Below the pieces are notes generated by a model, which was not told where the DNA came from, ran no database searches, and worked only from the letters and a program-made list of their open reading frames with translations. Positions 42,929 to 51,908 of a DNA stretch of 64,000 nucleotides are shown here, piece by piece. Source of the DNA: Azospirillum tabaci (GTDB lineage Bacteria; Pseudomonadota; Alphaproteobacteria; Azospirillales; Azospirillaceae); contig NZ_JACCJY010000008.1 in the NCBI RefSeq assembly GCF_014596085.1, positions 110,021 to 174,020 on the forward strand, given 5' to 3'. The stretch's first letter is position 1; each line of letters starts with the position of its first letter. The position numbers were made by a program, and so were the translations under genes.

Positions 42929-44143
42929 TCAGCACACCGCGGCCTGGTCCACGCGGGGCTTCGACAGGAATGGCCAGTAGACTTTCAGCCAGAGCAGGAA
43001 GGCCGCCGCCCAGAGCAGCGCCGCCAGCGCGTGGGGCGGTCCGGGCGGCACCGGCAGGACGCCCAATCCCGGCAGCACCCGCAGGGCTGCGGCCCCGACC
43101 AGCAGCGCAATGGCCAGCCGTGCCGTCGCCGGAAGGGGAAAGGTCCGGCCGGTGTGGAACAGCCCGGCGATGGCGAAGACCGCCAGCACGCCGAGGCCCA
43201 GCCCGCCCATCAGCGCCAGATGCAGCGCCGGCGTATCCGCGAATCCCGTCCCCAGCCGGGAGACGCCGACCAGCAGCAGCCCGGCGCCCGCCATCAGGCT
43301 CGAGCCGGCCAGGGCCAGGATTTCCGTGCGGAAGAAGGCGCGTCCGATGAAGGACTCGGCGACCCGGTCGAGGAAGGCGGCTCCGGCCGCGATGAAGAGG
43401 TAGGCGCTCACCGCGGGCGACAGCCCGGCGATCTCCCCGGCAAGGGCGATGGCGACCAGACCAGGCGCCAGGTTCAGCCGCCCCGGATGGGGCCGGTAGG
43501 GCGAGCTGCCCTGGCCGGGGTCGAGCACGAGATTCGTGACGGGCACCGAAATGCGCGCCAGAACGAGCCCGAGCAGCCCGAGCAGCACCAGACCGGCGGC
43601 GTGCAGCCCGGCCTTTGCCCGCTCCACGTCGCCGAGAACGAAGGCGGCGTGGACCGCCGCCCCCGACACCGCCAGAGCGCTCAGCCAGAGGAGAACGCCA
43701 GCCAGCCGGCTCGTGCGCTTGCGCCAGGACACCATCGCGATATAGACGGGCAGGGCGGCGAGCCACGCCGTGTCGGCCACCGCGGCGGCGGCGGCCGCGC
43801 CGTCGGCACCGGACAGCCCGGCGACCCGCCCGATCCCCCACAGCGCCGCCAGCGCGAAAAGGGCGCGCCCCTGAAGCCGCCGGCTGTCCGTCCATTCCGG
43901 AATGGCCGTGGTGATGAAGCCGATCACCGCCGCGCCGAAGGAGCCGAACAGCATCTCGTGCGCGTGCCACAGTCCCGGCGGGATCGCGCCGTCGAAGGGC
44001 AGGGCGAAGCCGTTGACCACCGCCCACAGCAGCGGCCACAGCGCGGCGTGCAGGGCCGACAGCGGGAAGAACATTCGCAGCCCCTCGTCGCCGAGGATGC
44101 CGGCGAGGGTCGGCGCGGGGGCGGTTCGGATTGTGTCCGTCAT
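42929..44143 (-). CDS. NnrS-family membrane protein (second copy)
   Basis: 404 residues, about twelve helices. It shows the same landmarks as its neighbour but is clearly diverged: MFFPLSALHAALWPLLWAVV, LWHAHEMLFGSFGAAVIGFI, GQGSSPYRPHPGRLNLAPG in the GGRIIP region, and LFHTGRTFPLPATAR. A conserved His pair in WHAHE would coordinate metal. The start ATG overlaps the stop of the ABC ATPase gene (ATGA). Two different NnrS proteins in series behind an ABC transporter and a TonB receptor is uncommon and suggests a metal- or haem-linked role beyond nitric-oxide stress (inference). Confidence 0.82.
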   Translation of the reverse strand: MTDTIRTAPAPTLAGILGDEGLRMFFPLSALHAALWPLLWAVVNGFALPFDGAIPPGLWHAHEMLFGSFGAAVIGFITTAIPEWTDSRRLQGRALFALAALWGIGRVAGLSGADGAAAAAAVADTAWLAALPVYIAMVSWRKRTSRLAGVLLWLSALAVSGAAVHAAFVLGDVERAKAGLHAAGLVLLGLLGLVLARISVPVTNLVLDPGQGSSPYRPHPGRLNLAPGLVAIALAGEIAGLSPAVSAYLFIAAGAAFLDRVAESFIGRAFFRTEILALAGSSLMAGAGLLLVGVSRLGTGFADTPALHLALMGGLGLGVLAVFAIAGLFHTGRTFPLPATARLAIALLVGAAALRVLPGLGVLPVPPGPPHALAALLWAAAFLLWLKVYWPFLSKPRVDQAAVC

Positions 44144-44913
44144 GGAACCCGCCTTTCGTCGATGTCGTGAATGTGGCGGAACAGCGGGTCGTCGGACAGG
44201 AACCCGGCGACCAGCCGGTAGACGGTGCCGTCGTCGCGCCCGCCCGGTTCGCCGGGAACGGCGCGCGTCCCGGCGATGCCGCGCCCCTGGGCGTCCATGA
44301 CCACCACACGGTGGGCGATGCGCACCGCCTCCATCAGGTCATGGGTGATGAACAGGGCGCCGAACCGTGCCCCGCGCGCCGCCTCGATCACCAGATCCTG
44401 CATGCGGCGCTTCAGGGCGACGTCGAGCGCGGTGAAGGGCTCGTCGAAATAGACGAAGTCGGGGTCGATCGCCAGCGCCCGCGCAATGGCCGCGCGCTGG
44501 CGCATGCCCCCCGACAGCTCGATGGGATACTTGTCGAGGTCGGCGCGGTCGAGCGCCACCCGCCGCGCGGCCTCCTCCGCCCGCTCCCGCCGTTCGCGGC
44601 GGGGCAGGCCGAGCAGGCGCAGCGGGTAGGCGATGTTGGCCCGCGCCGTCGCCCAGGGCAGCAGGCGCGGGTCCTGGAACACCATGCCGTGGCGGCGGTA
44701 GCGCCGCGCGACGCGGCCCCGCGACGGCTCGACCACCCCGGCGGCGATGTGCGCCAGCGTGCTCTTGCCGCAGCCCGAGGGGCCGACGAGCGCCGCCACC
44801 TCGCCCGCCGCCAGCGACAGGTCCACGGCGTCGAGCACCGTGCGGCCGAGATAGGCGTGGCCGATGCCGGTCAGCGTCAGGGAGGGGGTGGCGCCCGTCG
44901 TTTCCAGAGTCAT
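44140..44913 (-). CDS. NitT/TauT-type ABC transporter ATP-binding protein
   Basis: 257 residues; Walker A GPSGCGKST (about residue 44), Q-loop MVFQDPRLLPWATARANI, signature [15 protein letters not shown], Walker B FVYFDEPFTALD and switch His in FITHDLMEAVR. PRLLPW after the Q-loop is typical for nitrate/sulfonate/taurine/thiamin-precursor importers. Its permease and binding protein are encoded 2.5 kb upstream on the same strand, beyond the TonB receptor gene, so transporter and receptor genes are interleaved in one unit. Confidence 0.9.
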   Translation of the reverse strand: MTLETTGATPSLTLTGIGHAYLGRTVLDAVDLSLAAGEVAALVGPSGCGKSTLAHIAAGVVEPSRGRVARRYRRHGMVFQDPRLLPWATARANIAYPLRLLGLPRRERRERAEEAARRVALDRADLDKYPIELSGGMRQRAAIARALAIDPDFVYFDEPFTALDVALKRRMQDLVIEAARGARFGALFITHDLMEAVRIAHRVVVMDAQGRGIAGTRAVPGEPGGRDDGTVYRLVAGFLSDDPLFRHIHDIDERRVP

Positions 44914-44933
44914 GGCAGGGTGCCTTTGCGATT

Positions 44934-47219
44934 TTAGAAGCTGACCTTCAGGCCGGCGTAGAAGGCCCGCCCGTCGCCCGGCAGATAGACCGCCTGGGTG
45001 GGCGACGCCTGATCGACGATCAGGGTCGAGGAGGCGTAGGTTGCGTCGAAGATGTTGCGCGCCTCGCCATAGACGCTGACACGCTCGTTGATGGCGTAGG
45101 TGCTGCGCAGATCGACGGTGGCGTAGCCGTCCGCGTAGACGCTGTTCATGTTGTCCACGGGAGTCCTGCCGGGATACCAGTCCACCTCCGCCCCCACCGA
45201 CAGGGCCGTCGTGATGTCGTAGCGCGCCGAGGCGTTGATGACGTGGCGTGGCGCGCCGGCCAGTCGGTTGTCGCCGCGCACCGGATCGTCCTGGAAGCGG
45301 AAATCCTGGAAGGTGTAGGCGATCCGACCGCTCAGCCGGTCGCTGAGGAAGGCCGACAGCCCGAGATCGACGCCGAAATGCCGGGTCCGGTCGGCGTTCA
45401 CCGCGCCGAGCGAGGCCCCGGTGGAGTCGCGCAGGCTCAGCAACTCGTTCTTGACCCAGGAGTAATAGGTCCCGGCATCGACCGCGACGACCCCGAAACG
45501 GCCGCGCCAGCCCGTCTCGACGGTGGTCGCCGTCTGCGCCTTGAGGTCCGGCGTGCGGTAGGCGGTGGAGACGAGGCCGGGCTGGGCCGGGCTCGGGCGT
45601 CCGGCGCTGCTGTTCGGCGTGCCGTTGACGGTGGCGATCAGATCGTCGTGGGTGGGTGGCTCGAAGCTGCGGCTGACCGCAGCGTAGAGGGTGTGGTCCT
45701 CCCGCGGCTTCCAGGTCAGGCCGAGGCTGGGGCTGACCCCGTCGTAGCTGCGGTCGTAGCTGGTGTTCCCCGCGGGGATCGAGCCGGCGGGCAGCGCCAC
45801 CCGCGGGTTGGCCGGGTTGAAGGCGATGGTCGGCCGCCGCGCCGCGCCGAAGGTGTCGTCGTTCTCGCGCGTGGCGTGGGTGACGGTGAGTGCCGGGGAC
45901 AGGGTGACCGCGTTGCCGAGCGGCAGGTTCAGGCCGCCGTGGAGCGCTAGGGTGGAGGCGTCCATCGTGCTGCGTCCGAACAGGGCGCCCTGGCTGCCGG
46001 CGTTGTTCAGATAATCCTCGCGGTCCGCCGAGCCGACGACGTAGCGCAGGGTCGTCTCGAACAGCGGCAGGGGCTGGCTGGCGTCGGGGCTGTAGGCGTA
46101 GCGCGCGACGGCGGTGACGTCGCCGCCCTCGGTCTTGCGGATGCCCGAGGAGATCGGGAAGCGGAACGTGTCGTCCGTGTGGGTGTAGCCCAGCGCCACG
46201 TCCAGCAGGTGCGCCCCGAAGGTCGCCGTCGTCCGGTTGCCGGCGCGGAACTGCCTGGCTTCGCGCTCGGGCCGGTCGCGGACGACGTTCGGTCCCGGAT
46301 TGGTGGCAACGCCGCCGACCACGCGGGGGCCGGTGTAGACCGCCTTGGGGTTCGATTCCAGAAGCTGGCGGGTCAGCGGGCCGGCCACGTCGAAGGACAG
46401 GTTGGTGTAGCCGGCGAAGAAGCGGGTGGTGACGTCGTCGGACAGGGCGGCGCCCGCGTTGGCGTCGAAGCCGGTGCGTTCCGAGCTGTTGTAGTCGCGG
46501 TAGCCGTCGCGCTGGCTGCGTTGGACCTGGATCAGCCCGTCCAGCTTTCCGGCGCTGCCGCCGGCCTGCAGGCTGGTGTTGAACTGGCCGAAGCTGCCGC
46601 CCTCGATGCCCAGCCGGTAGCCCGGCGCGGAGGAGCCGGTGGGCGCGATGACGTTGATCGCCCCGCCCAGCATGCTGGCGCCCAGCCGGTTGGCGGTGTA
46701 GCCGCGGTAGATCTCGGTGAATTCCGCCTGACGCGGGTTGGCCAGCCCGACGATGTAGGAACCGTCGGCGCGGTTCAGCGGCAGGCCGTTCTGCAGGGCC
46801 AGAATGCCGCGCTCCACCGGATTTTGCTGAAGCCCGGAGCCGCGGATCTGGATGCGCGGCTGGTCGTTGCCGCCGAAGAAGTTCTGCACCACCACGCCGG
46901 GCACGCCGGACAGTGCGTCGGACACCGTGACGTTCGCCTTGCCGGCCAGATTCTCCTCCGCCACCAGGGCGGTGCCGCCGGGAATCGCTTCCAGACGGCG
47001 GCGGGCGGTCGCCTCGGCGCTGTCGGCCTGTCCCTCGACCATGACGGGTGCGAGGACGACGGCGGCCCCCGGCGCCGCCGACTGAGCGTGGGCCGGCTGC
47101 GGTGCCGCGGCGGTCATAGAGGCCATGGCCAGCCCGGCCAGAAGGATGGGGGCGCGGCTGGCGGTGTCCGCTCGTGCGGTTCGGAACGCCGCTTGGCCGG
47201 CCTGTCCCCGTGTCGTCAT
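44934..47219 (-). CDS. TonB-dependent outer-membrane receptor
   Basis: 761 residues. A signal peptide ends near residue 44 (AAAPQPAHAQ). A plug domain follows (ATARRRLEAIPGGTALVAEE, then SDALSGVPGVVVQNFFGG and QIRGSGLQQNPVERGI), then a 22-strand barrel ending in an aromatic residue (AFYAGLKVSF). It imports a chelated metal, siderophore or other large ligand using TonB energy. A Fur-like box lies 43-61 bases upstream of the start codon. The start is ATG 47219; the 34-codon extension upstream crosses the Fur box and is unlikely. The closest types are the Fe-siderophore/copper-associated receptors, but the ligand cannot be read from sequence. Confidence 0.9.
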   Translation of the reverse strand: MTTRGQAGQAAFRTARADTASRAPILLAGLAMASMTAAAPQPAHAQSAAPGAAVVLAPVMVEGQADSAEATARRRLEAIPGGTALVAEENLAGKANVTVSDALSGVPGVVVQNFFGGNDQPRIQIRGSGLQQNPVERGILALQNGLPLNRADGSYIVGLANPRQAEFTEIYRGYTANRLGASMLGGAINVIAPTGSSAPGYRLGIEGGSFGQFNTSLQAGGSAGKLDGLIQVQRSQRDGYRDYNSSERTGFDANAGAALSDDVTTRFFAGYTNLSFDVAGPLTRQLLESNPKAVYTGPRVVGGVATNPGPNVVRDRPEREARQFRAGNRTTATFGAHLLDVALGYTHTDDTFRFPISSGIRKTEGGDVTAVARYAYSPDASQPLPLFETTLRYVVGSADREDYLNNAGSQGALFGRSTMDASTLALHGGLNLPLGNAVTLSPALTVTHATRENDDTFGAARRPTIAFNPANPRVALPAGSIPAGNTSYDRSYDGVSPSLGLTWKPREDHTLYAAVSRSFEPPTHDDLIATVNGTPNSSAGRPSPAQPGLVSTAYRTPDLKAQTATTVETGWRGRFGVVAVDAGTYYSWVKNELLSLRDSTGASLGAVNADRTRHFGVDLGLSAFLSDRLSGRIAYTFQDFRFQDDPVRGDNRLAGAPRHVINASARYDITTALSVGAEVDWYPGRTPVDNMNSVYADGYATVDLRSTYAINERVSVYGEARNIFDATYASSTLIVDQASPTQAVYLPGDGRAFYAGLKVSF

Positions 47220-47256
47220 GATTCTCGTTTCCCCGGAAAAGCCGATGTCTCGGATA

Positions 47257-47285
47257 AAAATGCGAATGATTGTCGTTCGCATTTT
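47257..47285. promoter_or_regulatory. Fur box: Fur-type iron box upstream of the TonB receptor
   Basis: AAAATGCGAA and TTCGCATTTT form a perfect 10-bp inverted repeat around a 9-base spacer, centred at 47271. The inner 19-mer GCGAATGATTGTCGTTCGC matches the Fur consensus pattern in its central AATGATT-x-TC-x-TT part. It lies just upstream of the receptor start and in the gap to the permease gene, so the receptor probably has its own iron-repressed promoter. Confidence 0.75.
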
Positions 47286-47381
47286 ATCGGCCTTTCGGGC
47301 GGGCTGTTTGTCCGCGGTCAAGCTCGCGGCGGAAAAGCAGGGTGCAGGGGCGATTTTTTCCGCCGTCGCCTGCTTTTCCGG

Positions 47382-48206
47382 TCAGCGCTTGACGCCCCAG
47401 GGGCGCGCGGCGTCGCGCCAGCGTTCGAACTCGGACCGGATGGGATGGACCAGCGTGTATTCGACGACGATCAGCCCGGTCACCGCGATCAGCACCCAGG
47501 CCAGCGCCTCGGCCACGTCGAGGTTGGAGCGGGCGGCGGCCAGCGCGCCGCCGATGCCGCCGGTGTTGGCGAGAAGCTCGGCCATCACCGCCACCTTGAA
47601 GGCCGAGCCGAGCGCCACGGTCAGCGCTGGGAACAGGAAGGCGGCGACGTGGCGCAGCCCGAGCGTGGTCAGCCGGGCGAGCGGGCCGGCGCCGAAGGCG
47701 CGGGCCATGTCGTCCAGCCCGCGGTCGCGGGTGACGGCGCCCTCGGCGACGCCGACGAACACCACCGGGGTCGCGGCGACCAGCACCGTCGTGATGATCG
47801 TTCCGTCGGTGGAGCCGAACCAGATCATCGCCAGCACGATCCAGGCGATGGGCGGAACCCCCAGCAGGACGGTCAGGATCGGGCGGACCAGCCGCATCGT
47901 CGCCGGCGAATAACCGGCGGCAAGGCCGCCCGCCGCCCCGGCAAGGGCGGCCAGAGCGAATCCCTCGACCGCGCGCAGCGTGGTCTGTCCGGCGAGTTCC
48001 CAGGCGGCGGGATCGGCGGCGATGGTCAGGCCGGCGGCCAGCGTCGCCAGCGGGGCCGGCAGGATGAAGTCGCCGTAGCGCTCATGCCCCGCCTGCCAGA
48101 GGGCGGCGAACAGGGCCAGCCCTGCCAGCCCGGCCCAACCCGACCACAGGAATTGTCCCACCCGGCCCAGCCGGTCGAGAACCGCGCCGGCGCGCCCCGT
48201 CGTCAT
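47382..48206 (-). CDS. NitT/TauT-type ABC transporter permease
   Basis: 274 residues with six helices. The EAA loop DDMARAFGAGPLARLTTLGL (residues about 160-180) contacts the ATPase. WIVLAMIWFGSTDGTIITTV and AELLANTGGIGGALAAARSN are typical of the SsuC/TauC/ThiX group. The start ATG 48206 lies 8 bases after the binding-protein stop. The intergenic region to the TonB receptor (47220-47381) holds the Fur box. Confidence 0.9.
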   Translation of the reverse strand: MTTGRAGAVLDRLGRVGQFLWSGWAGLAGLALFAALWQAGHERYGDFILPAPLATLAAGLTIAADPAAWELAGQTTLRAVEGFALAALAGAAGGLAAGYSPATMRLVRPILTVLLGVPPIAWIVLAMIWFGSTDGTIITTVLVAATPVVFVGVAEGAVTRDRGLDDMARAFGAGPLARLTTLGLRHVAAFLFPALTVALGSAFKVAVMAELLANTGGIGGALAAARSNLDVAEALAWVLIAVTGLIVVEYTLVHPIRSEFERWRDAARPWGVKR

Positions 48207-48214
48207 GCCGCACC

Positions 48215-49207
48215 TCACAGATAAAAGTCCGCCGCAGGCGGCGCGCCGCCGATGATCCTGGGGTCGAATTCCGCCAAGGCGCGGAAGACAGCTTCCATCG
48301 GTTCGCGGACGGCGCTGGCCCGCTGGGCGACCAGATTGGAATGGGGGATCGCCTGCTCGATGACCGGCCAGGGCAGGCCGAGCGGCGCCGCGGCGTCGTT
48401 GGCGGCCCGCGCCGGGTCGGCGTTGACCGAGGCGGTCGCCTTGACCAGCGCGTCGTGCAGTGCCTCGACGGCGGCGGGGTGCTCCGCCAGGAAGGCGGCG
48501 GAGACGCCGAGGCCGGCCTGCGGCAGCACGGTCGCCAACCCGGTGGCGGCGCCCCAGGCGTGCTGGATGTCGAGGACCCGCGTCACCGTCTTGCCGGCCA
48601 TCCCAGCGCGCAAGATGGCGGCGGAGGCCGCCGGCTCTGGCAGCAGGGCGGTGTCGGCCCGTCCGGTGACGAGAAGCTGGATCGCCTCCATCGGCGTGCC
48701 GGTGAATTGAAGGGCGACATCGCCATCGGGCGTCAGCCGCTCCGCTGCCAGCAGGCGCCGGAACACGTATTCCGGCGTGTCGTTGCGGAAGGGGATCGCG
48801 ACGCTCCGGCCTTTCAGCGCGGCCACCGAGGTCAGCGACGGATCGGTGGACAGCAGATACAGCAGTCCGTTGGTCATCACATTGACCAGCCGGACGCCGA
48901 GCCCCTTGTTGAAGAGGTTGGCAGCGGATTGGGTCGGCAGAACGAAGGTCTGCATGGTGCCCGAGGTCAGCCCGGCGCGCAGCTCGTCGGGGGTGCGCCA
49001 CGCCTTGAACAGCACCTTGTCGGCGACCGGGCGGAGCAGGCCGGAGGCGATGGCGTGGACCAGCGTGATCGAAGGCCCTGCCGGCGGACCCCACAGGGTG
49101 AGTTGCGGCAAGGGTGCCGTGGCGGCGGCTGAGGCACGGCGGAGGGCGGGAGCGCCCAGCAGGGCGGCGAGGCCCCACAGCGTGGCGCGGCGGTTCGGGT
49201 GGATCAT
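48215..49207 (-). CDS. NitT/TauT-type ABC transporter binding protein
   Basis: 330 residues with a Tat-like or Sec signal (NRRATLWGLAALLGAPALRRA, cleaving near SAAA). The body reads like NMT1/SsuA-type binding proteins: LTLWGPPAGPSITLVHAIAS, GRSVAIPFRNDTPEYVFRRL and VTGRADTALLPEPAASAAIL. The start is ATG 49207; an in-frame TTG at 49222 is possible. The ligand is unknown. NitT/TauT-like binding proteins take anions or thiamin precursors, so pairing with an iron-regulated TonB receptor is notable. It lies 12 bases downstream of a small open frame. Confidence 0.82.
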   Translation of the reverse strand: MIHPNRRATLWGLAALLGAPALRRASAAATAPLPQLTLWGPPAGPSITLVHAIASGLLRPVADKVLFKAWRTPDELRAGLTSGTMQTFVLPTQSAANLFNKGLGVRLVNVMTNGLLYLLSTDPSLTSVAALKGRSVAIPFRNDTPEYVFRRLLAAERLTPDGDVALQFTGTPMEAIQLLVTGRADTALLPEPAASAAILRAGMAGKTVTRVLDIQHAWGAATGLATVLPQAGLGVSAAFLAEHPAAVEALHDALVKATASVNADPARAANDAAAPLGLPWPVIEQAIPHSNLVAQRASAVREPMEAVFRALAEFDPRIIGGAPPAADFYL

Positions 49208-49218
49208 GGGAAGCGCCG

Positions 49219-49389
49219 TCAACGGTTTGCCGCCTTGTCGGAGGCAGGGGCGCCGTCGATGGCGTCGTGCGGCTCCCTACTCCTGCGGGCGATACGCCTC
49301 CTCAGCCGGGAGGCGATCCAACCGGAGGGCTGTCCAGCGGTGACGTGATGATGACGATACAGCGCGATGCCCATGGCTGCACGGGGCAT
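49219..49389 (-). CDS. Small hypothetical open frame upstream of the binding protein
   Basis: 56 codons from ATG 49389, with GGAG 9 bases upstream, ending 12 bases before the binding-protein start. The product is basic (IASRLRRRIARRSREPH) with a HHH triplet near the start (ALYRHHHVTAG). I know no match. It could be a small co-expressed protein, a leader peptide whose His codons sense supply, or chance. The spacing to the next gene and the ribosome-binding site are the only support. Confidence 0.35.
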   Translation of the reverse strand: MPRAAMGIALYRHHHVTAGQPSGWIASRLRRRIARRSREPHDAIDGAPASDKAANR

Positions 49390-50132
49390 GATGGTATCTC
49401 CAACCGAGGCCGCATGTTCATGAACGATGTTGGAGACGACGATGCCGACTGGACCGCCACGGGATCGTTGCGCCAGAACAAGCAAGTTTACGAAAGACGT
49501 TCATCTCCCAGTCGGAGTTGACCCGGCTTAGGACGCGGTCGCACCGGGGCATCGTCCGATGAACTCCCGCTTGTTGACCTGCTCCGCCGCCTCGTGCTGT
49601 CTCACGCCGACGCTGAAGGATTCGACGGCCGGGATGCCGCCCAAACGGCGGAAGGATTGGCGGGAGCCGCATCCGATCGCAGTCCGCAGTGTGCGATCAG
49701 CTCAGCACAACGACGAACCAACTCGCGAACCCTGGTGACCTTCGGGTCCTGAGAAATTCACGGAGCGCACCATGTGCGGCACGCTCCTCCGCCTTATGCA
49801 ACTAAAAACATACACCGGGCAGGACGCCATGCCGCGACCGTTCCGCGGCGACGTGTCCTCACGCGACGAGCGTATCGGTCATCACCCGTCGGGAATTCTG
49901 TGCGCTGCCGCAGAGGGTTCGTGCGGCGCGCGTGTGGTCGGCGCGTTGTCCCGGCGCGGTTCACCGCGCCAGCATCGATCATGACAAGGATGTGAATGTT
50001 ACAAATTCCGACAAACTAGAACTAACACCCACTCCGAAATCGTATGATAGAAATAGTTACCTCAGATGGAGATCCGACGGGGTCTTCGTTAATCAGAGAT
50101 TAAAAACGACCATCGCGCGAAGGTATCGTTCC
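49390..50132. other. Divergent intergenic region before the two-partner secretion genes
   Basis: About 740 bp without a gene I can support. Bases 49990-50110 are AT-rich (TGTTACAAATTCCGACAAAC, then a stretch of T/A up to GATTAAAAACGACC) and should hold the tpsB promoter. The remainder contains short frames with no recognisable domains. Confidence 0.5.
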
Positions 50133-51887
50133 ATGCACTCGTCCACCAAAGCCACCTCCGCCACCTTCATCCTTAAAGAAGATGCGGATAAGCGGGGAGT
50201 GTCATGGTGGGTTTGCCTTGTGGCAAGCGCAATTGTCGCGGGTGTAACAGTTCCAGCGCTCGCGCAGCAGCTGCCGACCCAGCTTCCTTCGGGAGCGGAG
50301 CCGCGACCGGAGGCGCCGCGCCCGGTGATGCCGCTGCCCTCCGTGCCGGGCGGCGCGGTGGCCGTGCCGAAGACGCCCGCAGCGGAGGCCCCGGCGGGAG
50401 CCGAGAATTACCGCCTGACGTTGCGGGATGTCGCCATTGAAGGCGCCACCGCCTACAGCCAGGACAGCCTCAAGGCCGCCTACCAGGATATGCTGGGCCG
50501 CGAGGTGTCGGTTGCGGACCTGTTCAAGATCGCCAACGACATCGAGTTCCGCTACCGCAACGACGGCTTCATCACCAGCCGGGTCATCGTTCCGGCCCAG
50601 ACGATCGAGGACGGCACCTTCCGCCTCCAGGTGGTCGAGGGCTTCGTGTCCGACATCACCTATCCCGACGACATCGGCCCGGCGCTCGCCGCGGTGAAGC
50701 GGCTGGTGGAGCCGCTGCGCGGCGTCAAGCCGATCAACGTCGCCGAGGTCGAGCGCCGCCTTCTCCTGGCGAACGACCTCGCCGGCCTGACCGTGCGCGC
50801 CAGCCTGGAGCCGGCGCCGGACACGCTCGGCGCTTCGGTGGTGGTGGTGAAGACGGACCGCAAGGCGGTGGACGCCCTGGTGTCGTTCAGCAACCGCAAC
50901 ACGCCCTATCTCGGCACCGCCCAGACGACCGCGACGGCGGCGCTGAACTCCTTCGGACCGAACGCCGACACGGTGAATCTCAGCGGGCGCGTGTCGTCTC
51001 CGGCGTCGCGGGCCTGGTCGGTCGGCGCCGGCTACCAGGCGCTGGTAACCGGCGACGGGCTGACCTTCTCCGCCACCGGCTCCTACTCCAAGTCGCGGCC
51101 CGGCCTGACGCTGGACCCGCTGGACGTGGAAAGCTGGGTCGCCGCGGGCGTGGGCACGCTCAGTTACCCGGTGATCCGCTCGCGTCTGGAGAACCTCCGC
51201 GCCGTGGGCGAGTTCGAATACCGCGACGTGAACACCGACATTTCCGGCGACCGCTTCAACCGCGACCGTCTGCGCATCCTGCGCGGCGGCTTCAGCTACG
51301 ACCGGACCGATGGCTGGGACGGCATCACCGCGGTGCGCGGCCTCGTCCACCAGGGGCTGGACATCCTCGATGCGACGAAGCTCGGCTCTGCCTACGCATC
51401 GCGTGAGCGCGGGCGCAGCGACTTCACCAAGCTGACCGCCGACATCACCCGCGTGCAGCAGCTGCCGGCCAACTTCAGCATCCTGGCGACGGCCACCATG
51501 CAGGCCGCGGGCACGCCGCTGCTGGCCAGCGAGCAGATCGCGCTGGGCGGCCCGAGCTACGGACGCGCCTTCGACGAGGGCGAGATCTCCGGCGACAACG
51601 GTTGGGCCGGGTCGCTGGAGTTGCGCTACACGCCGGTGCTGCCGGACAACAGCTTCGCCCAAGCCGTCCAGATTTACGGCTTCGTCGATGGCGGCGAGGT
51701 GTGGAACCGCTCCAGCCTGGAGCAGAACAGCCGGAACTCTCTGGTCTCCGTGGGCGGCGGCGTGCGCGCCAGCCTCGTGGAACGGCTGTTCGCGACGCTT
51801 GAGATCGACAAGCCGCTGACCCGCCGCGTCGCGACCGAGGGCGACAAGGACATGCGGGTCTTCTTCAACATCACTGCGCAATACTGA
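50133..51887 (+). CDS. Two-partner secretion outer-membrane transporter (TpsB, ShlB/FhaC family)
   Basis: 584 residues. A long signal region (residues 1-47, hydrophobic core VCLVASAIVAGVTVPALAQ) is followed by a Pro-rich linker, a POTRA_2 domain (about 90-170: RLTLRDVAIEGATAYSQDSL, FRYRNDGFITSRVIVP, FRLQVVEGFV) and a 16-stranded barrel with the family's FDEGEISGDNGWAGSLEL region and a C-terminal aromatic residue (FFNITAQY). It carries its partner exoprotein across the outer membrane. The start is ATG 50133 with GAAGG 9 bases upstream; the longer frame from 49932 would extend into AT-rich DNA. The tpsA gene begins 21 bases after its stop. Confidence 0.92.
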   Translation: MHSSTKATSATFILKEDADKRGVSWWVCLVASAIVAGVTVPALAQQLPTQLPSGAEPRPEAPRPVMPLPSVPGGAVAVPKTPAAEAPAGAENYRLTLRDVAIEGATAYSQDSLKAAYQDMLGREVSVADLFKIANDIEFRYRNDGFITSRVIVPAQTIEDGTFRLQVVEGFVSDITYPDDIGPALAAVKRLVEPLRGVKPINVAEVERRLLLANDLAGLTVRASLEPAPDTLGASVVVVKTDRKAVDALVSFSNRNTPYLGTAQTTATAALNSFGPNADTVNLSGRVSSPASRAWSVGAGYQALVTGDGLTFSATGSYSKSRPGLTLDPLDVESWVAAGVGTLSYPVIRSRLENLRAVGEFEYRDVNTDISGDRFNRDRLRILRGGFSYDRTDGWDGITAVRGLVHQGLDILDATKLGSAYASRERGRSDFTKLTADITRVQQLPANFSILATATMQAAGTPLLASEQIALGGPSYGRAFDEGEISGDNGWAGSLELRYTPVLPDNSFAQAVQIYGFVDGGEVWNRSSLEQNSRNSLVSVGGGVRASLVERLFATLEIDKPLTRRVATEGDKDMRVFFNITAQY

Positions 51888-51908
51888 TAGGGCCGGGGGA
51901 CACAGGAC

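Noticed and set aside
49418..49672. Short frames between the ABC binding-protein gene and tpsB
   Set aside because: No ribosome-binding site, no domain and unusual composition; not supported as genes.
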